This document shows, one piece after another, positions 22,461 to 31,318 of a stretch of 64,000 nt of DNA. Source of the DNA: SM1-46 sp002451215 (GTDB lineage Bacteria > Pseudomonadota > Gammaproteobacteria > Acidiferrobacterales > Sulfurifustaceae). Position numbers and translations under genes: made by a program. Numbering within the stretch: the first letter of the stretch is position 1; every line of letters begins with the position of its first letter. Where the stretch lies: the NCBI GenBank assembly GCA_002451215.1, contig DKBM01000094.1:1-64000 (forward strand). The letters are read 5' to 3'. The notes beneath the pieces are model-generated. The model had not been told where the DNA came from, made no database searches, and saw only the letters and a list, made by a program, of their open reading frames with translations.

Positions 22461-23756
22461 ATGAATGCCGCTACCGATCAAGGCACCTCGCTACCGGCAA
22501 GAGAATCCGTGTCCGCGCAGAGCGCTGCGGCTGCGCCCGGGCGAGTGCCGACGGCTGCCAGCGGTTTTGCGGAGCATACTGACTACGCTGCGAGTTCGGG
22601 TCGAGAAACGGAATCCGCGTCGCAGCGCAGGCGCAATCGCTTCGACGCCCGCGAATGGGCGGGCGCTTTCGGCGATCTCGGCACCTTGATCCCTTTTGTG
22701 GTCGGTTATATAGCCGTCGCGGGGATGGATCCGTTTGGGGTGCTGCTCGCGTTCGGAGCGGCCCTGGTGTTCACCGGCTTCTTCTATCGCGCGCCGATGC
22801 CGGTGCAGCCAATGAAGGCGATCGGGGCGATTGCCACGGCACAGGGCACGGCGGTTGCGCTCACGACGGCCACGATCGCAGCCGCCGGGCTGATTACCGG
22901 ATTGTTGTGGCTGGCGCTTGGCATGAGCGGGCTCGCGCAACGGCTCGCGCGCCTTGTCACGCGCCCCGTGACCGCGGGAGTGATTCTGGGCCTGGGTCTC
23001 CTGCTCTCGTGGCAGGCACTGAATTTCATCGCGACCAACTGGCTGCTCGGCGCAGTGGCGGCTGCTGTGACGATGGTCTTGTTGCGCGTCCTGCCGCTTG
23101 CGGCGATGCCAACGCTGCTTTTGTCCGGCGTCGTGGCGGCGTCATGGATGGACCCGACGCTTGTCGGCGCGCTTTCGCAAATCGAGCCTGGCCTGCACGC
23201 ACCGGTCTTCGCGTTGGCTGACATCAGCTGGAACGAATTTGCGGTGGCAGCATTGGCGCTGGCGCTGCCACAGGTACCGCTGACGCTCGGCAACGGCCTG
23301 ATCGCCGTCACGAGTGAACACAACCGGCTATTTCCCGGACACCCGCAGACTCAACGAACGATCAGTCTCACGACCGGAGCAATGAACATCGGATCGTCCC
23401 TGATTGGTGGCGTGCCGATGTGCCATGGCGCCGGCGGACTGGCGGGACACGTGCGCTTTGGTGCCCGTACTGGTGGCGCACCAGTTATTCTTGGTGGCCT
23501 GTTGTTGGGCTTGGCGCTTTTCTTCAGCGACTCGGTCGCGACGCTGTTTCGTCTCTTTCCCACACCGATTTTGGGCGTAATCCTGCTGGCTGCCGGAATC
23601 GAGCTGATACGCGGTGCGGGCCTCCCCCAAAGCGCGCGCGGCGCCCGCCTCACGATGCTTGCTACCGCCGCGCTTTGCCTGTGGCACGTCGGACTCGCGT
23701 TCCTCGTGGGGCTCGCGTTACAGTTTGTGTTCCGCTTGCCGAGGCCAGAACAGTGA
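22461..23756 (+). CDS. MOT1-type molybdate/sulfate transporter
   Basis: The product has 431 residues. An unusual, Ser/Ala-rich hydrophilic N-terminus of about 65 residues precedes ten or so membrane helices. Signature segments of the MOT1 family are GAFGDLGTLIPF, MPVQPMKAIGAIA and PMCHGAGGLAGHVRFGARTGG. The family includes high-affinity molybdate carriers of plants and algae. It begins six bases after tupA and overlaps mobA (GTGA), so a molybdate carrier and a tungstate pump share one transcript. Confidence 0.85.
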   Translation: MNAATDQGTSLPARESVSAQSAAAAPGRVPTAASGFAEHTDYAASSGRETESASQRRRNRFDAREWAGAFGDLGTLIPFVVGYIAVAGMDPFGVLLAFGAALVFTGFFYRAPMPVQPMKAIGAIATAQGTAVALTTATIAAAGLITGLLWLALGMSGLAQRLARLVTRPVTAGVILGLGLLLSWQALNFIATNWLLGAVAAAVTMVLLRVLPLAAMPTLLLSGVVAASWMDPTLVGALSQIEPGLHAPVFALADISWNEFAVAALALALPQVPLTLGNGLIAVTSEHNRLFPGHPQTQRTISLTTGAMNIGSSLIGGVPMCHGAGGLAGHVRFGARTGGAPVILGGLLLGLALFFSDSVATLFRLFPTPILGVILLAAGIELIRGAGLPQSARGARLTMLATAALCLWHVGLAFLVGLALQFVFRLPRPEQ

Positions 23757-24373
23757 GCACAGCCACATCCAGCATACCGAAGGAGCAGATCACCGCCGTT
23801 ATCCTCGCTGGCGGACGCGGTAGCCGCATGGGTGGCGTCGACAAGGGACTCGTGCTGCTCAAGGGCCGGGCCATGATTGAGCATGTGGTGGAGCGACTGC
23901 GCCCGCAGGTCGGCGCCCTGCTGATCAATGCCAATCGCAACGCTGAACGATATGCCGCGCTCGGCTACCGCGTGGTGCCCGACGCCCAAGATGGATTTCT
24001 CGGCCCGCTCGCCGGCATGGCAAGCGGACTGGCCGCCGCAACAACAGACTACATTGTGAGCGCACCATGCGATTCACCGTTGCTCGTAACGGATCTTGTC
24101 GAACGCCTTGGAGGTGCGCTGCTCGAAAACAATGCCGATATCGCCGTGGCACACGACGGAGAGCGCACGCACCCGGTGTTCCTGCTGCTGCGACGCGAGC
24201 TGCTCGACGACCTCAATGCCTTCCTGGCGTCGGGCGGGCGCAAGATCGACCTGTGGTTTGCCCGGCATCGTCTGGCGATGTCAAACTTCAGCGATTGTCC
24301 CGAGGCATTCGTCAACATCAACGATGCCGACGAGCGCAAGAGCATCGAGAATCTGATCACGGAGACCGCGTGA
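23753..24373 (+). CDS. mobA: Molybdenum cofactor guanylyltransferase MobA
   Basis: The 206-residue enzyme joins GMP to Mo-molybdopterin to make the bis-MGD form required by FdhA. The nucleotide-binding start VILAGGRGSRMGGVDKGL, the SAPCDSPLL metal site and a C-terminal NINDADE segment are present. The GTG start overlaps the previous stop, and the gene overlaps mobB in the same way. Confidence 0.95.
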   Translation: MSTATSSIPKEQITAVILAGGRGSRMGGVDKGLVLLKGRAMIEHVVERLRPQVGALLINANRNAERYAALGYRVVPDAQDGFLGPLAGMASGLAAATTDYIVSAPCDSPLLVTDLVERLGGALLENNADIAVAHDGERTHPVFLLLRRELLDDLNAFLASGGRKIDLWFARHRLAMSNFSDCPEAFVNINDADERKSIENLITETA

Positions 24374-24942
24374 CGCGCGCCATCACATCTCCCGTGCCCC
24401 TGCTCGGCTTCGCGGCCTTCAGCGGTACCGGCAAGACCACGTTGCTGCGCGCCCTGCTGCCCTTGCTCAACTCACGTGGCCTGCGGGTCGGCGTCATCAA
24501 GCACGCGCACCACACTTTTGATGTCGACGTCCCGGGCAAGGACAGCTACGAGCTGCGCCGTGCGGGTGCGGCACAGATGCTGGTCGGTTCGCGCCATCGC
24601 TGGGCACTCGTCACCGAGACTCCGGGATTGGAAGAACCGCGGCTCACCGACCTGCTCGCGCGCCTTTCGACGGAAACACTCGATCTGGTGCTGGTAGAGG
24701 GGTTCAAAGCCGAGGTGTTTCCCAAGATCGAGTTGCATCGTCCCTCGCTCGGCCATCCGCTCATGTGTCGCACGGATCCATCAATCATTGCGCTCGCAAC
24801 GGATGCCCCGGTGCAGGACGCGCCATCATTGCCGTTGCTCGATTTGAATGATGCGGCAGGCGTTGTAGCGTTCATCGTTGGCATCGCTGGCGCGGACACT
24901 GCCCCTTCGGCGGCTGCGCGCCAGTCCGTCGGGCGTCACTAG
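24370..24942 (+). CDS. mobB: Molybdopterin-guanine dinucleotide biosynthesis adaptor MobB
   Basis: The product is a 190-residue P-loop GTPase-like protein: GFAAFSGTGKTTLLRAL, VIKHAHHTFDVDVPGKDS, LVEGFK and PKIELHR. It assists MobA. The GTG start lies in a GTGA overlap with mobA. moeA follows after ten bases. Confidence 0.95.
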   Translation: MTRAITSPVPLLGFAAFSGTGKTTLLRALLPLLNSRGLRVGVIKHAHHTFDVDVPGKDSYELRRAGAAQMLVGSRHRWALVTETPGLEEPRLTDLLARLSTETLDLVLVEGFKAEVFPKIELHRPSLGHPLMCRTDPSIIALATDAPVQDAPSLPLLDLNDAAGVVAFIVGIAGADTAPSAAARQSVGRH

Positions 24943-24952
24943 GAAGAATCGC

Positions 24953-26221
24953 ATGAGCAGCGTTCTCCCTGAGCCGGCCGACCCCTGTTTGCACGGCGTG
25001 GCGCGCGTGCCCGTTGCCGAGGCACGCCAGCGCATACTCAAAGCAGTCGAGCCGGTGCGTGGCATCGAAAGTCTCTCCCTGCGCGGCACGCTGGGACGAA
25101 TTCTCGCCCGCGACATGTACGCCCCGTTTGACGTTCCCGGCCATACCAATTCCGCCGTCGATGGGTATGCGCTCGCCGGCGCCGGGCTGCCCACGCAGGG
25201 CGAGAGTGAGTTTCCGATCGTCGGAACGGCCTGGGCCGGCCAGCCATTCGATGGCGCGGTCGCTGCAGGCGGATGCGTGCGAATCATGACCGGTGCCCCG
25301 CTTCCATCCGGCACCGACACCGTTGTCATGCAGGAACACGTCCGGGCAGAGTCAAAAACGGTACACATCGGCGGCGGACATCGCATCGGGCAGAACGTTC
25401 GCGTGGCAGGCGAGGACCTTGCGCGCGGCTCGCTCGCGCTCGGTGCCGGAAAACGCCTCATCCCGGCCGACCTCGGTTTGCTTGCCTCGCTCGGCATTGC
25501 CGAGGTACCGGTGTTCCGGCGGGTGCGCGCGGCATTCCTCTCCACCGGCGATGAACTGCGCTCGATCGGCGAGCCGCTCGTCACCGGCGCGGTCTACGAC
25601 AGTAACCGCTACACGCTCCACGGCATGCTGCAGCAGCTCGGTGTCGAAATCCTCGATCTCGGCGTCGTGCGCGACGATCGCAAGTCGGTGTACGCGGCAT
25701 TTCGGGAGGCGGCATCGGTTGCAGATGTCGTCATTACCTCCGGTGGCGTGTCGGTCGGCGACGCTGATTACGTCAAGGAAACGCTCGAAGCGCTTGGAAA
25801 GGTGGGATTCTGGCAGATCGCCATGAAGCCGGGGCGCCCGCTCGCCTTCGGGCACCTGGACCGCGCCGCGTTCTTCGGGCTGCCCGGCAATCCGGTAGCG
25901 GTCATGGTCACCTTCTACCAGTTCGTGCAGCCGGCGCTGCAACGCATGATGGGCGAAGACCCGGTCAGTGAGCCGCTGATGTTCAGGGCGAAGAGTCTGA
26001 GCCGTTTTCGCAAGCAGCCTGGTCGCACCGAGTTCCAGCGCGCCATCGTCGAAACTGACGCCATTGGCGCAATCGTGGTGCGCAAAACCGGCACTCAGGG
26101 CTCGGGCATCCTGCGCTCGATGAGCCTTGCCAATTGTTTCGTGGTCCTGCCGCACGATGCCGGTGACATCGAGCCGGGCACACAGGTCATGATACAACCC
26201 TTTTTCGGCCTCTTGCGCTGA
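24953..26221 (+). CDS. moeA: Molybdopterin molybdenumtransferase MoeA
   Basis: The 422-residue enzyme inserts molybdate (or tungstate) into adenylated molybdopterin. Family blocks include PGHTNSAVDGYAL, RIMTGAPLPSGTDTVVMQE, STGDEL, YDSNRYTL, TSGGVSVGDADYV and FGLPGNPVAVMV. ATG 24953 with AGGAAG upstream is used. Together with the adjacent MoaB it covers the metal-insertion branch of the pathway. Confidence 0.95.
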   Translation: MSSVLPEPADPCLHGVARVPVAEARQRILKAVEPVRGIESLSLRGTLGRILARDMYAPFDVPGHTNSAVDGYALAGAGLPTQGESEFPIVGTAWAGQPFDGAVAAGGCVRIMTGAPLPSGTDTVVMQEHVRAESKTVHIGGGHRIGQNVRVAGEDLARGSLALGAGKRLIPADLGLLASLGIAEVPVFRRVRAAFLSTGDELRSIGEPLVTGAVYDSNRYTLHGMLQQLGVEILDLGVVRDDRKSVYAAFREAASVADVVITSGGVSVGDADYVKETLEALGKVGFWQIAMKPGRPLAFGHLDRAAFFGLPGNPVAVMVTFYQFVQPALQRMMGEDPVSEPLMFRAKSLSRFRKQPGRTEFQRAIVETDAIGAIVVRKTGTQGSGILRSMSLANCFVVLPHDAGDIEPGTQVMIQPFFGLLR

Positions 26222-26244
26222 AGAAGTCGTCCAGGAGACAACAC

Positions 26245-26841
26245 ATGAACGATGCATCGCACAGCCACCAGCACGCGGAACACGCGCACGGCAAGAAGGA
26301 CAGGCCCTTTGTGTCACTCGCCATCGCGGTGCTAACGATCTCCGACACCCGCACCGAGGAGACCGATTCTTCGGGGCGCTCGCTAGTCGAGCGCCTGACC
26401 AAGGCCGGACACAAGGTCGCGGAGAAAGTGATCGTCCCGGATGACATCTACCAGATTCGCGCCAAGGTCTCGGACTGGATTGCACGCGATGGCGTGAATG
26501 TGGTCATCACGACCGGCGGCACCGGCCTTACCGGCCGCGATGGCACGCCGGAAGCGATCAGGCCCCTGTTCGACAAAGAAATTGAGGGATTCGGCGAGCG
26601 ATTTCGCGCAATTTCCTACGACGAGATCAAGACCTCCACGATCCAGTCGCGCGCGCTCGCTGGCGTCGCGAATGCCACCTACATCTTCTGCCTGCCGGGC
26701 TCATCCGGCGCCTGCCGCACCGGATGGGACAATCTGATCGAGCCCCAACTCGACTATCGCACACGCCCGTGCAACCTCGTGGAACTCATGCCGCGATTGC
26801 TGGAGAAGCTGCCTTCGGCGGCACATTCCCACGCCGACTGA
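26245..26841 (+). CDS. moaB: Molybdopterin adenylyltransferase MoaB/MogA with His-rich ends
   Basis: The 198-residue product has the MoaB core: VLTISDTRTEETDSSG, TTGGTGLTGRDGTPEA and LPGSSGACRTGWD. It activates molybdopterin by adenylation before MoeA acts. Both ends carry extra histidines (HSHQHAEHAHGKKD near the N-terminus, AAHSHAD at the C-terminus), which could bind metal. AGGAGA precedes the ATG. It is the last recognisable gene of the operon. Confidence 0.9.
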   Translation: MNDASHSHQHAEHAHGKKDRPFVSLAIAVLTISDTRTEETDSSGRSLVERLTKAGHKVAEKVIVPDDIYQIRAKVSDWIARDGVNVVITTGGTGLTGRDGTPEAIRPLFDKEIEGFGERFRAISYDEIKTSTIQSRALAGVANATYIFCLPGSSGACRTGWDNLIEPQLDYRTRPCNLVELMPRLLEKLPSAAHSHAD

Positions 26842-27029
26842 TTTCTCCCGCACAGAACGCCAGCTCGTAACACCTAGTAGTAACACTATACGTGTGAGAA
26901 TCGCGTTGCCGCTTGACGCCACGCGGTTGCCGCGCGCATCATTTTCGCGGGCCCATTCTGCAGCTCGGGCCCGCATCACCAAGTTTGTCCCCCTGCTGTT
27001 CTCCGTCCCATCCAAGCAAGGAGGATGTC

Positions 27030-27227
27030 ATGCGCAGAAAGTATCTCGATTGTCGCGAGTCACCGGGCTCCAACTGCACCGTTGCCATCTCCGCAGATAC
27101 CGATGAAGAGCTGATGGAGGTTGCGGCCCAGCACGCCGTGTCGGCGCACGGTTACAAGGACGGCCCCGAGCTGCGCGAGGAGTTGCGCAAGATGCTAAAG
27201 AAACAGGAAGAGTCGATCCCCGCCTGA
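27030..27227 (+). CDS. DUF1059 small putative metal-binding protein
   Basis: The 65-residue protein (RKYLDCRESPGSNCTVAISA, then HAVSAHGY) matches DUF1059, a family annotated as small metal-binding proteins from its conserved Cys and His. AAGGAGGA precedes the ATG at a good distance. It stands 188 bases after moaB and may have its own promoter. Function is unknown. Confidence 0.8.
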   Translation: MRRKYLDCRESPGSNCTVAISADTDEELMEVAAQHAVSAHGYKDGPELREELRKMLKKQEESIPA

Positions 27228-27346
27228 CCGTTCCGGACAGCTGCCGCCGGCAAGTTTGCGTGTCGAATGTGCGCACCGCGCGCAGGAAGTCGTTTGTGTG
27301 CCGACAGATCGCGCTCCAGTGAAGAGCGCGTGCGGCCGGCAGGTTG

Positions 27347-27883
27347 CTACCAGGTTCGGAAACGACCGGTGTCGAGATGGAGGAACGCATCGCGTGGGTA
27401 GTAGCCGACTCCTCCGGCACGCAGCGCCAGCGCGGTGCGGTGCAACTCGGCGAGATCGCGACCCGGCAGCCGGATGTCGATCGCCTTGCCTAGAGTGTGC
27501 AGGCTGCCACGGGCCACGCCGCTACTGTGGCGCCGCAGTGCAGCATTGGTTGCTGGCGATCGATAGCCCGAGATGACATGGAAGTCGGCGCGCGACTCGC
27601 TAGCCTTCTGCAGGTCGTACAAGATATCGAACAAACGGCGATCGATGGCGACCGTCTCGCCACTACGATGATCGCGCAGGACCCGGTCGATCGCCACGAG
27701 TTCGCTCGCGACGTAACTGCCATCGGCCCAGTAGGTCGCCCGCACCCGCTCGCCGGTGTGGGTGTTATAGAAGCCGAGCACGCGCTCGTGCGCCGATGCG
27801 CTGGCACGCGCCAGCACCGGCAAACCGGCCAGCCCAAGCGCCGCGACTCCAGACAGTCTTAGAAACAAACGTCGACTCGTCAT
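27347..27883 (-). CDS. YcbK/DUF882-family murein peptidase-like protein
   Basis: The product has 178 residues. A Tat-like start (TSRRLFLRLSG) precedes an M15-type zinc peptidase domain: HVISGYRSPATNAAL, SLHTLGKAIDIRLPG and the final HLDTG supply the His/Asp/His zinc ligands. Such proteins trim peptidoglycan. It lies downstream of an L,D-transpeptidase gene on the same strand, the same pairing as ycbB-ycbK in E. coli. Confidence 0.85.
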   Translation of the reverse strand: MTSRRLFLRLSGVAALGLAGLPVLARASASAHERVLGFYNTHTGERVRATYWADGSYVASELVAIDRVLRDHRSGETVAIDRRLFDILYDLQKASESRADFHVISGYRSPATNAALRRHSSGVARGSLHTLGKAIDIRLPGRDLAELHRTALALRAGGVGYYPRDAFLHLDTGRFRTW

Positions 27884-27989
27884 CCGTCCAATCCCTTCAA
27901 TCGAAAGCTCTAGCGGCTGAATTATAGAATAGATGGCGCCCACGTGCCGCATTCCAGCGCGAGTTCCGTCGCGCGCCACACGCCATCCG

Positions 27990-29642
27990 TCATGGCGCCT
28001 GGGTCGCGGGATAGTAGCGCGCCAGCACCTTTTCCCGCTGGTAGGCATCACCCACAAAATGCGCGACCCCAGCATCGTCTATCCAGCTTGTCAGGTAGAG
28101 CACGTGCACCGGAATTGGCCGCGACAGAGCAACCTTCTGGTGGCGCAGGGATTCGATCTCGGCCCGGATGTGCCCCTCATCCCAACCCTCGCTGCCACGC
28201 AGCGCGTACAGGGCAAGTGGCATGAAGCGCTCGATGCGCACGCATCCTTCACTAAAAGTGCGCGTCTCGCGCTCGAACAGCCGCCGCTCGGGCGTATCGT
28301 GCAGAAAGATATCAAAAGGATTCGGTAGCACGAATGCCACACGGCCCATGCTGTTCTTCTCGCCCGGCTCCTGGCGCAGACGATAGGGAAACTCCTCTGT
28401 AGATACGCGCCACCAGTCGATGCCAGCGGGATCGATCTCGCGACTCGAAACGCCACCATTCGAGTACACCCGAAAACCGCGGGACACGAAAAATCTAGGG
28501 TTGCGCTGCTGGATCGGCAAGAGCTTGTCGCGCGCAATTCGCAGCGGCACATTCCAATAGGGGTTTATTACAAGCGCATCCATCGAAGCAGTAAATGACG
28601 GAGTCGCCTGGTCCGGCGTGCCGACGATCACGCGCATCTCAAGCACGGAGCGCTGTCCATCCACCACGTCGAGTTCGAAGCCCGCGGTATTCACCAGCAC
28701 GTGCGGATCGCCGAGGCTACGCGGCAACCAGCGCCAGCGCTCCATAGTCCGGCGCATCTGGGCGAGCCGCTCCGCCACCGGCACGTTCATGGCCGCGCGC
28801 GTGCGTGAGCCGACAATGCCGTCCGCGGTCAGGCCATGGCGTTTCTGGAATTGCCGCACCGCGGCCGCGAGTCTCTCGTCGTAGCGTTCCCCGCCGAACG
28901 TGATTCCACGAAGGTCGCCCTCGGCACGCAACCGGGCACGCAATACCGGGACGCGCACATCGCTCATGCCGGGCTCGATAGACGCCCCCGCCGCGACGTT
29001 GGTCCAGCCGCCATCGCGCGCTAACGCCTCGTAGCGCGCCAGCGCCTCACGCAGCCGCTGATAGCCCGTGTGCGGGGGCGGTAGATCGTGCAGCAAGGCC
29101 GCAAAAGCGTGCTCGCTCGAAGCGGCGCGAAGTGCCTCGGCGGGTTCAAACGGCGCGGGGCGCGGATACCAGGCGGGATCCGCCTCGCGTGGATCGATGC
29201 GACCGCTGTGCACATCGCTTGCGTAGCGACGGAACGCATCCGTCAGCAGCAAATCCAGACACGCCTTTGCAGCTGGCACGCGCGCCTGCCAGTGGCGCTC
29301 GATTTCGCCGAGCCGATAATTGGCGGGCGCAAGCCCCTCCTGTCCCGCACTGTCGAGCGCTTCGCGGAGCCGCTCGGCGCGCGCGCCAGGGCCGGCGTCC
29401 GTAACCCAAAGCGGTACCGCGCGATCGATGACGTAGAACGACGCCAGTCGTGCCGTGTCGAGATAGGCGCCTCCGCAAACCGCTGTCAATGTTGCGAGTT
29501 GGGCACGCAGCGCAGCCGTAACGGGGTCACCGCCCGGCGGGAAGGTATCATTCGCAGCGTGGAGTGCGTTCGAAAGCGCTATGACTGCCGCGCCAAGTAC
29601 GCTGGCGCCCAGAAAGCCAAGGAATATGAGCGGATGGCGCAT
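27990..29642 (-). CDS. L,D-transpeptidase (YcbB/LdtD type)
   Basis: The 550-residue protein has an N-terminal membrane or signal segment, a scaffold domain, a peptidoglycan-binding repeat (VRQFQKRHGLTADGIVG) and the YkuD catalytic domain with IFLHDTP and the active-site Cys in TFSEGCVRI. It forms 3-3 cross-links in peptidoglycan. The length is close to E. coli LdtD (615). It is followed by the YcbK-like gene after 106 bases. Confidence 0.9.
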   Translation of the reverse strand: MRHPLIFLGFLGASVLGAAVIALSNALHAANDTFPPGGDPVTAALRAQLATLTAVCGGAYLDTARLASFYVIDRAVPLWVTDAGPGARAERLREALDSAGQEGLAPANYRLGEIERHWQARVPAAKACLDLLLTDAFRRYASDVHSGRIDPREADPAWYPRPAPFEPAEALRAASSEHAFAALLHDLPPPHTGYQRLREALARYEALARDGGWTNVAAGASIEPGMSDVRVPVLRARLRAEGDLRGITFGGERYDERLAAAVRQFQKRHGLTADGIVGSRTRAAMNVPVAERLAQMRRTMERWRWLPRSLGDPHVLVNTAGFELDVVDGQRSVLEMRVIVGTPDQATPSFTASMDALVINPYWNVPLRIARDKLLPIQQRNPRFFVSRGFRVYSNGGVSSREIDPAGIDWWRVSTEEFPYRLRQEPGEKNSMGRVAFVLPNPFDIFLHDTPERRLFERETRTFSEGCVRIERFMPLALYALRGSEGWDEGHIRAEIESLRHQKVALSRPIPVHVLYLTSWIDDAGVAHFVGDAYQREKVLARYYPATQAP

Positions 29643-29688
29643 AGTCGGATTCTACCGACAAACCACCCCGCGGCGCGGGCAACGGCTG

Positions 29689-30441
29689 TTACCAGCCGAT
29701 TTCGGCGGCAGTGGCGTAACCGATGACCGCCTGCCCTAGGTCACGTGGAATCTCGGCGTGGCGCTCGCTCACGGCGATGCGCCCGGCCATGATCTCCGCC
29801 TTGTCCTGCGGGTAGCGCGGCTCGGCATAGGGATCGGCGAATCCGCTTGGATAGATTGGCTGTCCGGTCTCATCGTACTTGTCGGTTGCGCCTAATGTAT
29901 GCAGCAACTCGTGCGCGATCACGACGTTGTTCTGGACGCGCTGTTCGTCAGTCGCGAATACGTGCACCACGCCGAGCAGCCCCTTCTTCAGGCCAAGCGA
30001 ATGGGGCAACGCTGCGTTATATCGGGGCTGGTGATACAGCACGAACAGCCGTACGCCGCCGAGACTCTCCCAAATCGAAGTCTGGCGGAAAGCGTACCAG
30101 CGTAGACGCAGGCTGAGGAGAATGGCCTCGGTGCCGCTGCGTGCCTGCTCGAGCGGCGGCAGTTCACGAACTGGTGGTTTCAGCACGATCCTGGGCGCCG
30201 GGATGGATTTCGCGCGCGACCAGCGCTGCGATTCGACCGCCAGGAAGGCGCCGATTTCCTGGTAGTCTTCGGCGCGCAGTTGCGCGACAAAGCCTTCGCT
30301 CGCGGCATCCATGGCAACCGGATAGATCGCCACCGCGAGCGGCCGGGTCCAGGCGCGCACCCAGATCCGCTCCCAGACGGTAACCGCCGCAACGGTCGCC
30401 AGCGCCAGTAGGAGAATCAGGATGCGCCAGTGGCGTCGCAT
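29689..30441 (-). CDS. Membrane-anchored metallopeptidase with HExxHxxGxxD motif
   Basis: The product has 250 residues. An N-terminal membrane helix (about residues 7-22) is followed by a soluble domain with HELLHTLGATD (His177, Glu178, His181, Gly184, Asp187) and a later EIMAG that could form a Met-turn. This is the metzincin layout with Asp as third zinc ligand, as in snapalysin. I do not recognise the family. It lies 47 bases upstream of the L,D-transpeptidase gene on the same strand, so a role in envelope protein processing is possible. Confidence 0.75.
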   Translation of the reverse strand: MRRHWRILILLLALATVAAVTVWERIWVRAWTRPLAVAIYPVAMDAASEGFVAQLRAEDYQEIGAFLAVESQRWSRAKSIPAPRIVLKPPVRELPPLEQARSGTEAILLSLRLRWYAFRQTSIWESLGGVRLFVLYHQPRYNAALPHSLGLKKGLLGVVHVFATDEQRVQNNVVIAHELLHTLGATDKYDETGQPIYPSGFADPYAEPRYPQDKAEIMAGRIAVSERHAEIPRDLGQAVIGYATAAEIGW

Positions 30442-30714
30442 GGGTCCGTTCAGCTTCCGTTCAGGATGAAGATGACAGTATAGGAACTGACAAGACGGCT
30501 GCGCAGGCGCAGCGGCAGTTCGCCAGACGGTGGATTATTCCGTTTGTCCAGAAACATATGCCGCGTCCACGTCCGGGCGTCCCGAAACGTTGATAATGAT
30601 CAAGGCCCCGTGCCGGCGCTTCGAGCGAGAATGCAAATCTGGCCGGGAAGGCTGAACTGGGAGACCGGAAAAGCCTCTCAATACTGGAGAACCGATGCCC
30701 AAGAGGCATGCACC

Positions 30715-31308
30715 ATGAAGATGACAGATTCGGCACCTACGAGATCCAATGGTCATTCGGCGGCGTGCCGGGTGGCGTCGCTCGCCACCTTGGCTGCAGC
30801 CTTAATGCTCGGCGCCTGCGCCACGACGCCGCCCCCGCCACAGCCCGCGCCGCAACCTCCGCCGCCACCGGTGCAGGTCTACTTCTATCCGGCCAAGGGA
30901 CAGAGCGCCGCGCAGCAGGATCGTGACCGCTATGAGTGCTACCGGTGGGCTGTGAAACAGTCTGGCTTCGATCCGAGCGCACCACAGCTTGCGCCCCATC
31001 AACGCATCCAGGTAACGCCAAGCCCGCCGCCCGGCACGAGCACTGCCATTGGCGCGGCAACCGGTGCGGTGCTGGGCGCAGTGGTATCACCGCCCGGACG
31101 CGCCGCAGAAGGCGCTGCCGTCGGCGCGGTAACCGGTGCCGTCATTGGTGCGGCCTCGGATGCAGCGCGCCAGGAACAGTCGGAACAGGTGCAAAAAAAG
31201 ATCGACCGGAGCGAGGCGCAACGCCAGGCGCGTCTCGAGCAACAGGCCGCCAACTACCGGCGTGCGATGACCGCGTGCCTCGAGGGCCGCGGCTACACAG
31301 TGCAGTGA
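30715..31308 (+). CDS. Glycine-zipper lipoprotein with duplicated C-terminal module
   Basis: The product has 197 residues. A signal peptide with lipobox (LMLGAC) and a Pro-rich stretch are followed by a module FYPAKGQS...DRYECYRWA...SGFDPS, a glycine zipper (AIGAATGAVLGAVV...GAVTGAVIGAA) and the tail YRRAMTACLEGRGYTVQ. The first module and tail recur in the next gene. The glycine zipper suggests insertion in or contact with a membrane. ATG 30715 is taken; the 273-base interval upstream shows no gene. Confidence 0.8.
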   Translation: MKMTDSAPTRSNGHSAACRVASLATLAAALMLGACATTPPPPQPAPQPPPPPVQVYFYPAKGQSAAQQDRDRYECYRWAVKQSGFDPSAPQLAPHQRIQVTPSPPPGTSTAIGAATGAVLGAVVSPPGRAAEGAAVGAVTGAVIGAASDAARQEQSEQVQKKIDRSEAQRQARLEQQAANYRRAMTACLEGRGYTVQ

Positions 31309-31318
31309 GGTGAGTGAC

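Noticed and set aside
25352..26485. Minus-strand frame of 377 codons over moeA and moaB
   Set aside because: It is antisense to two well conserved enzymes and has Arg/Pro-rich composition typical of shadow frames.
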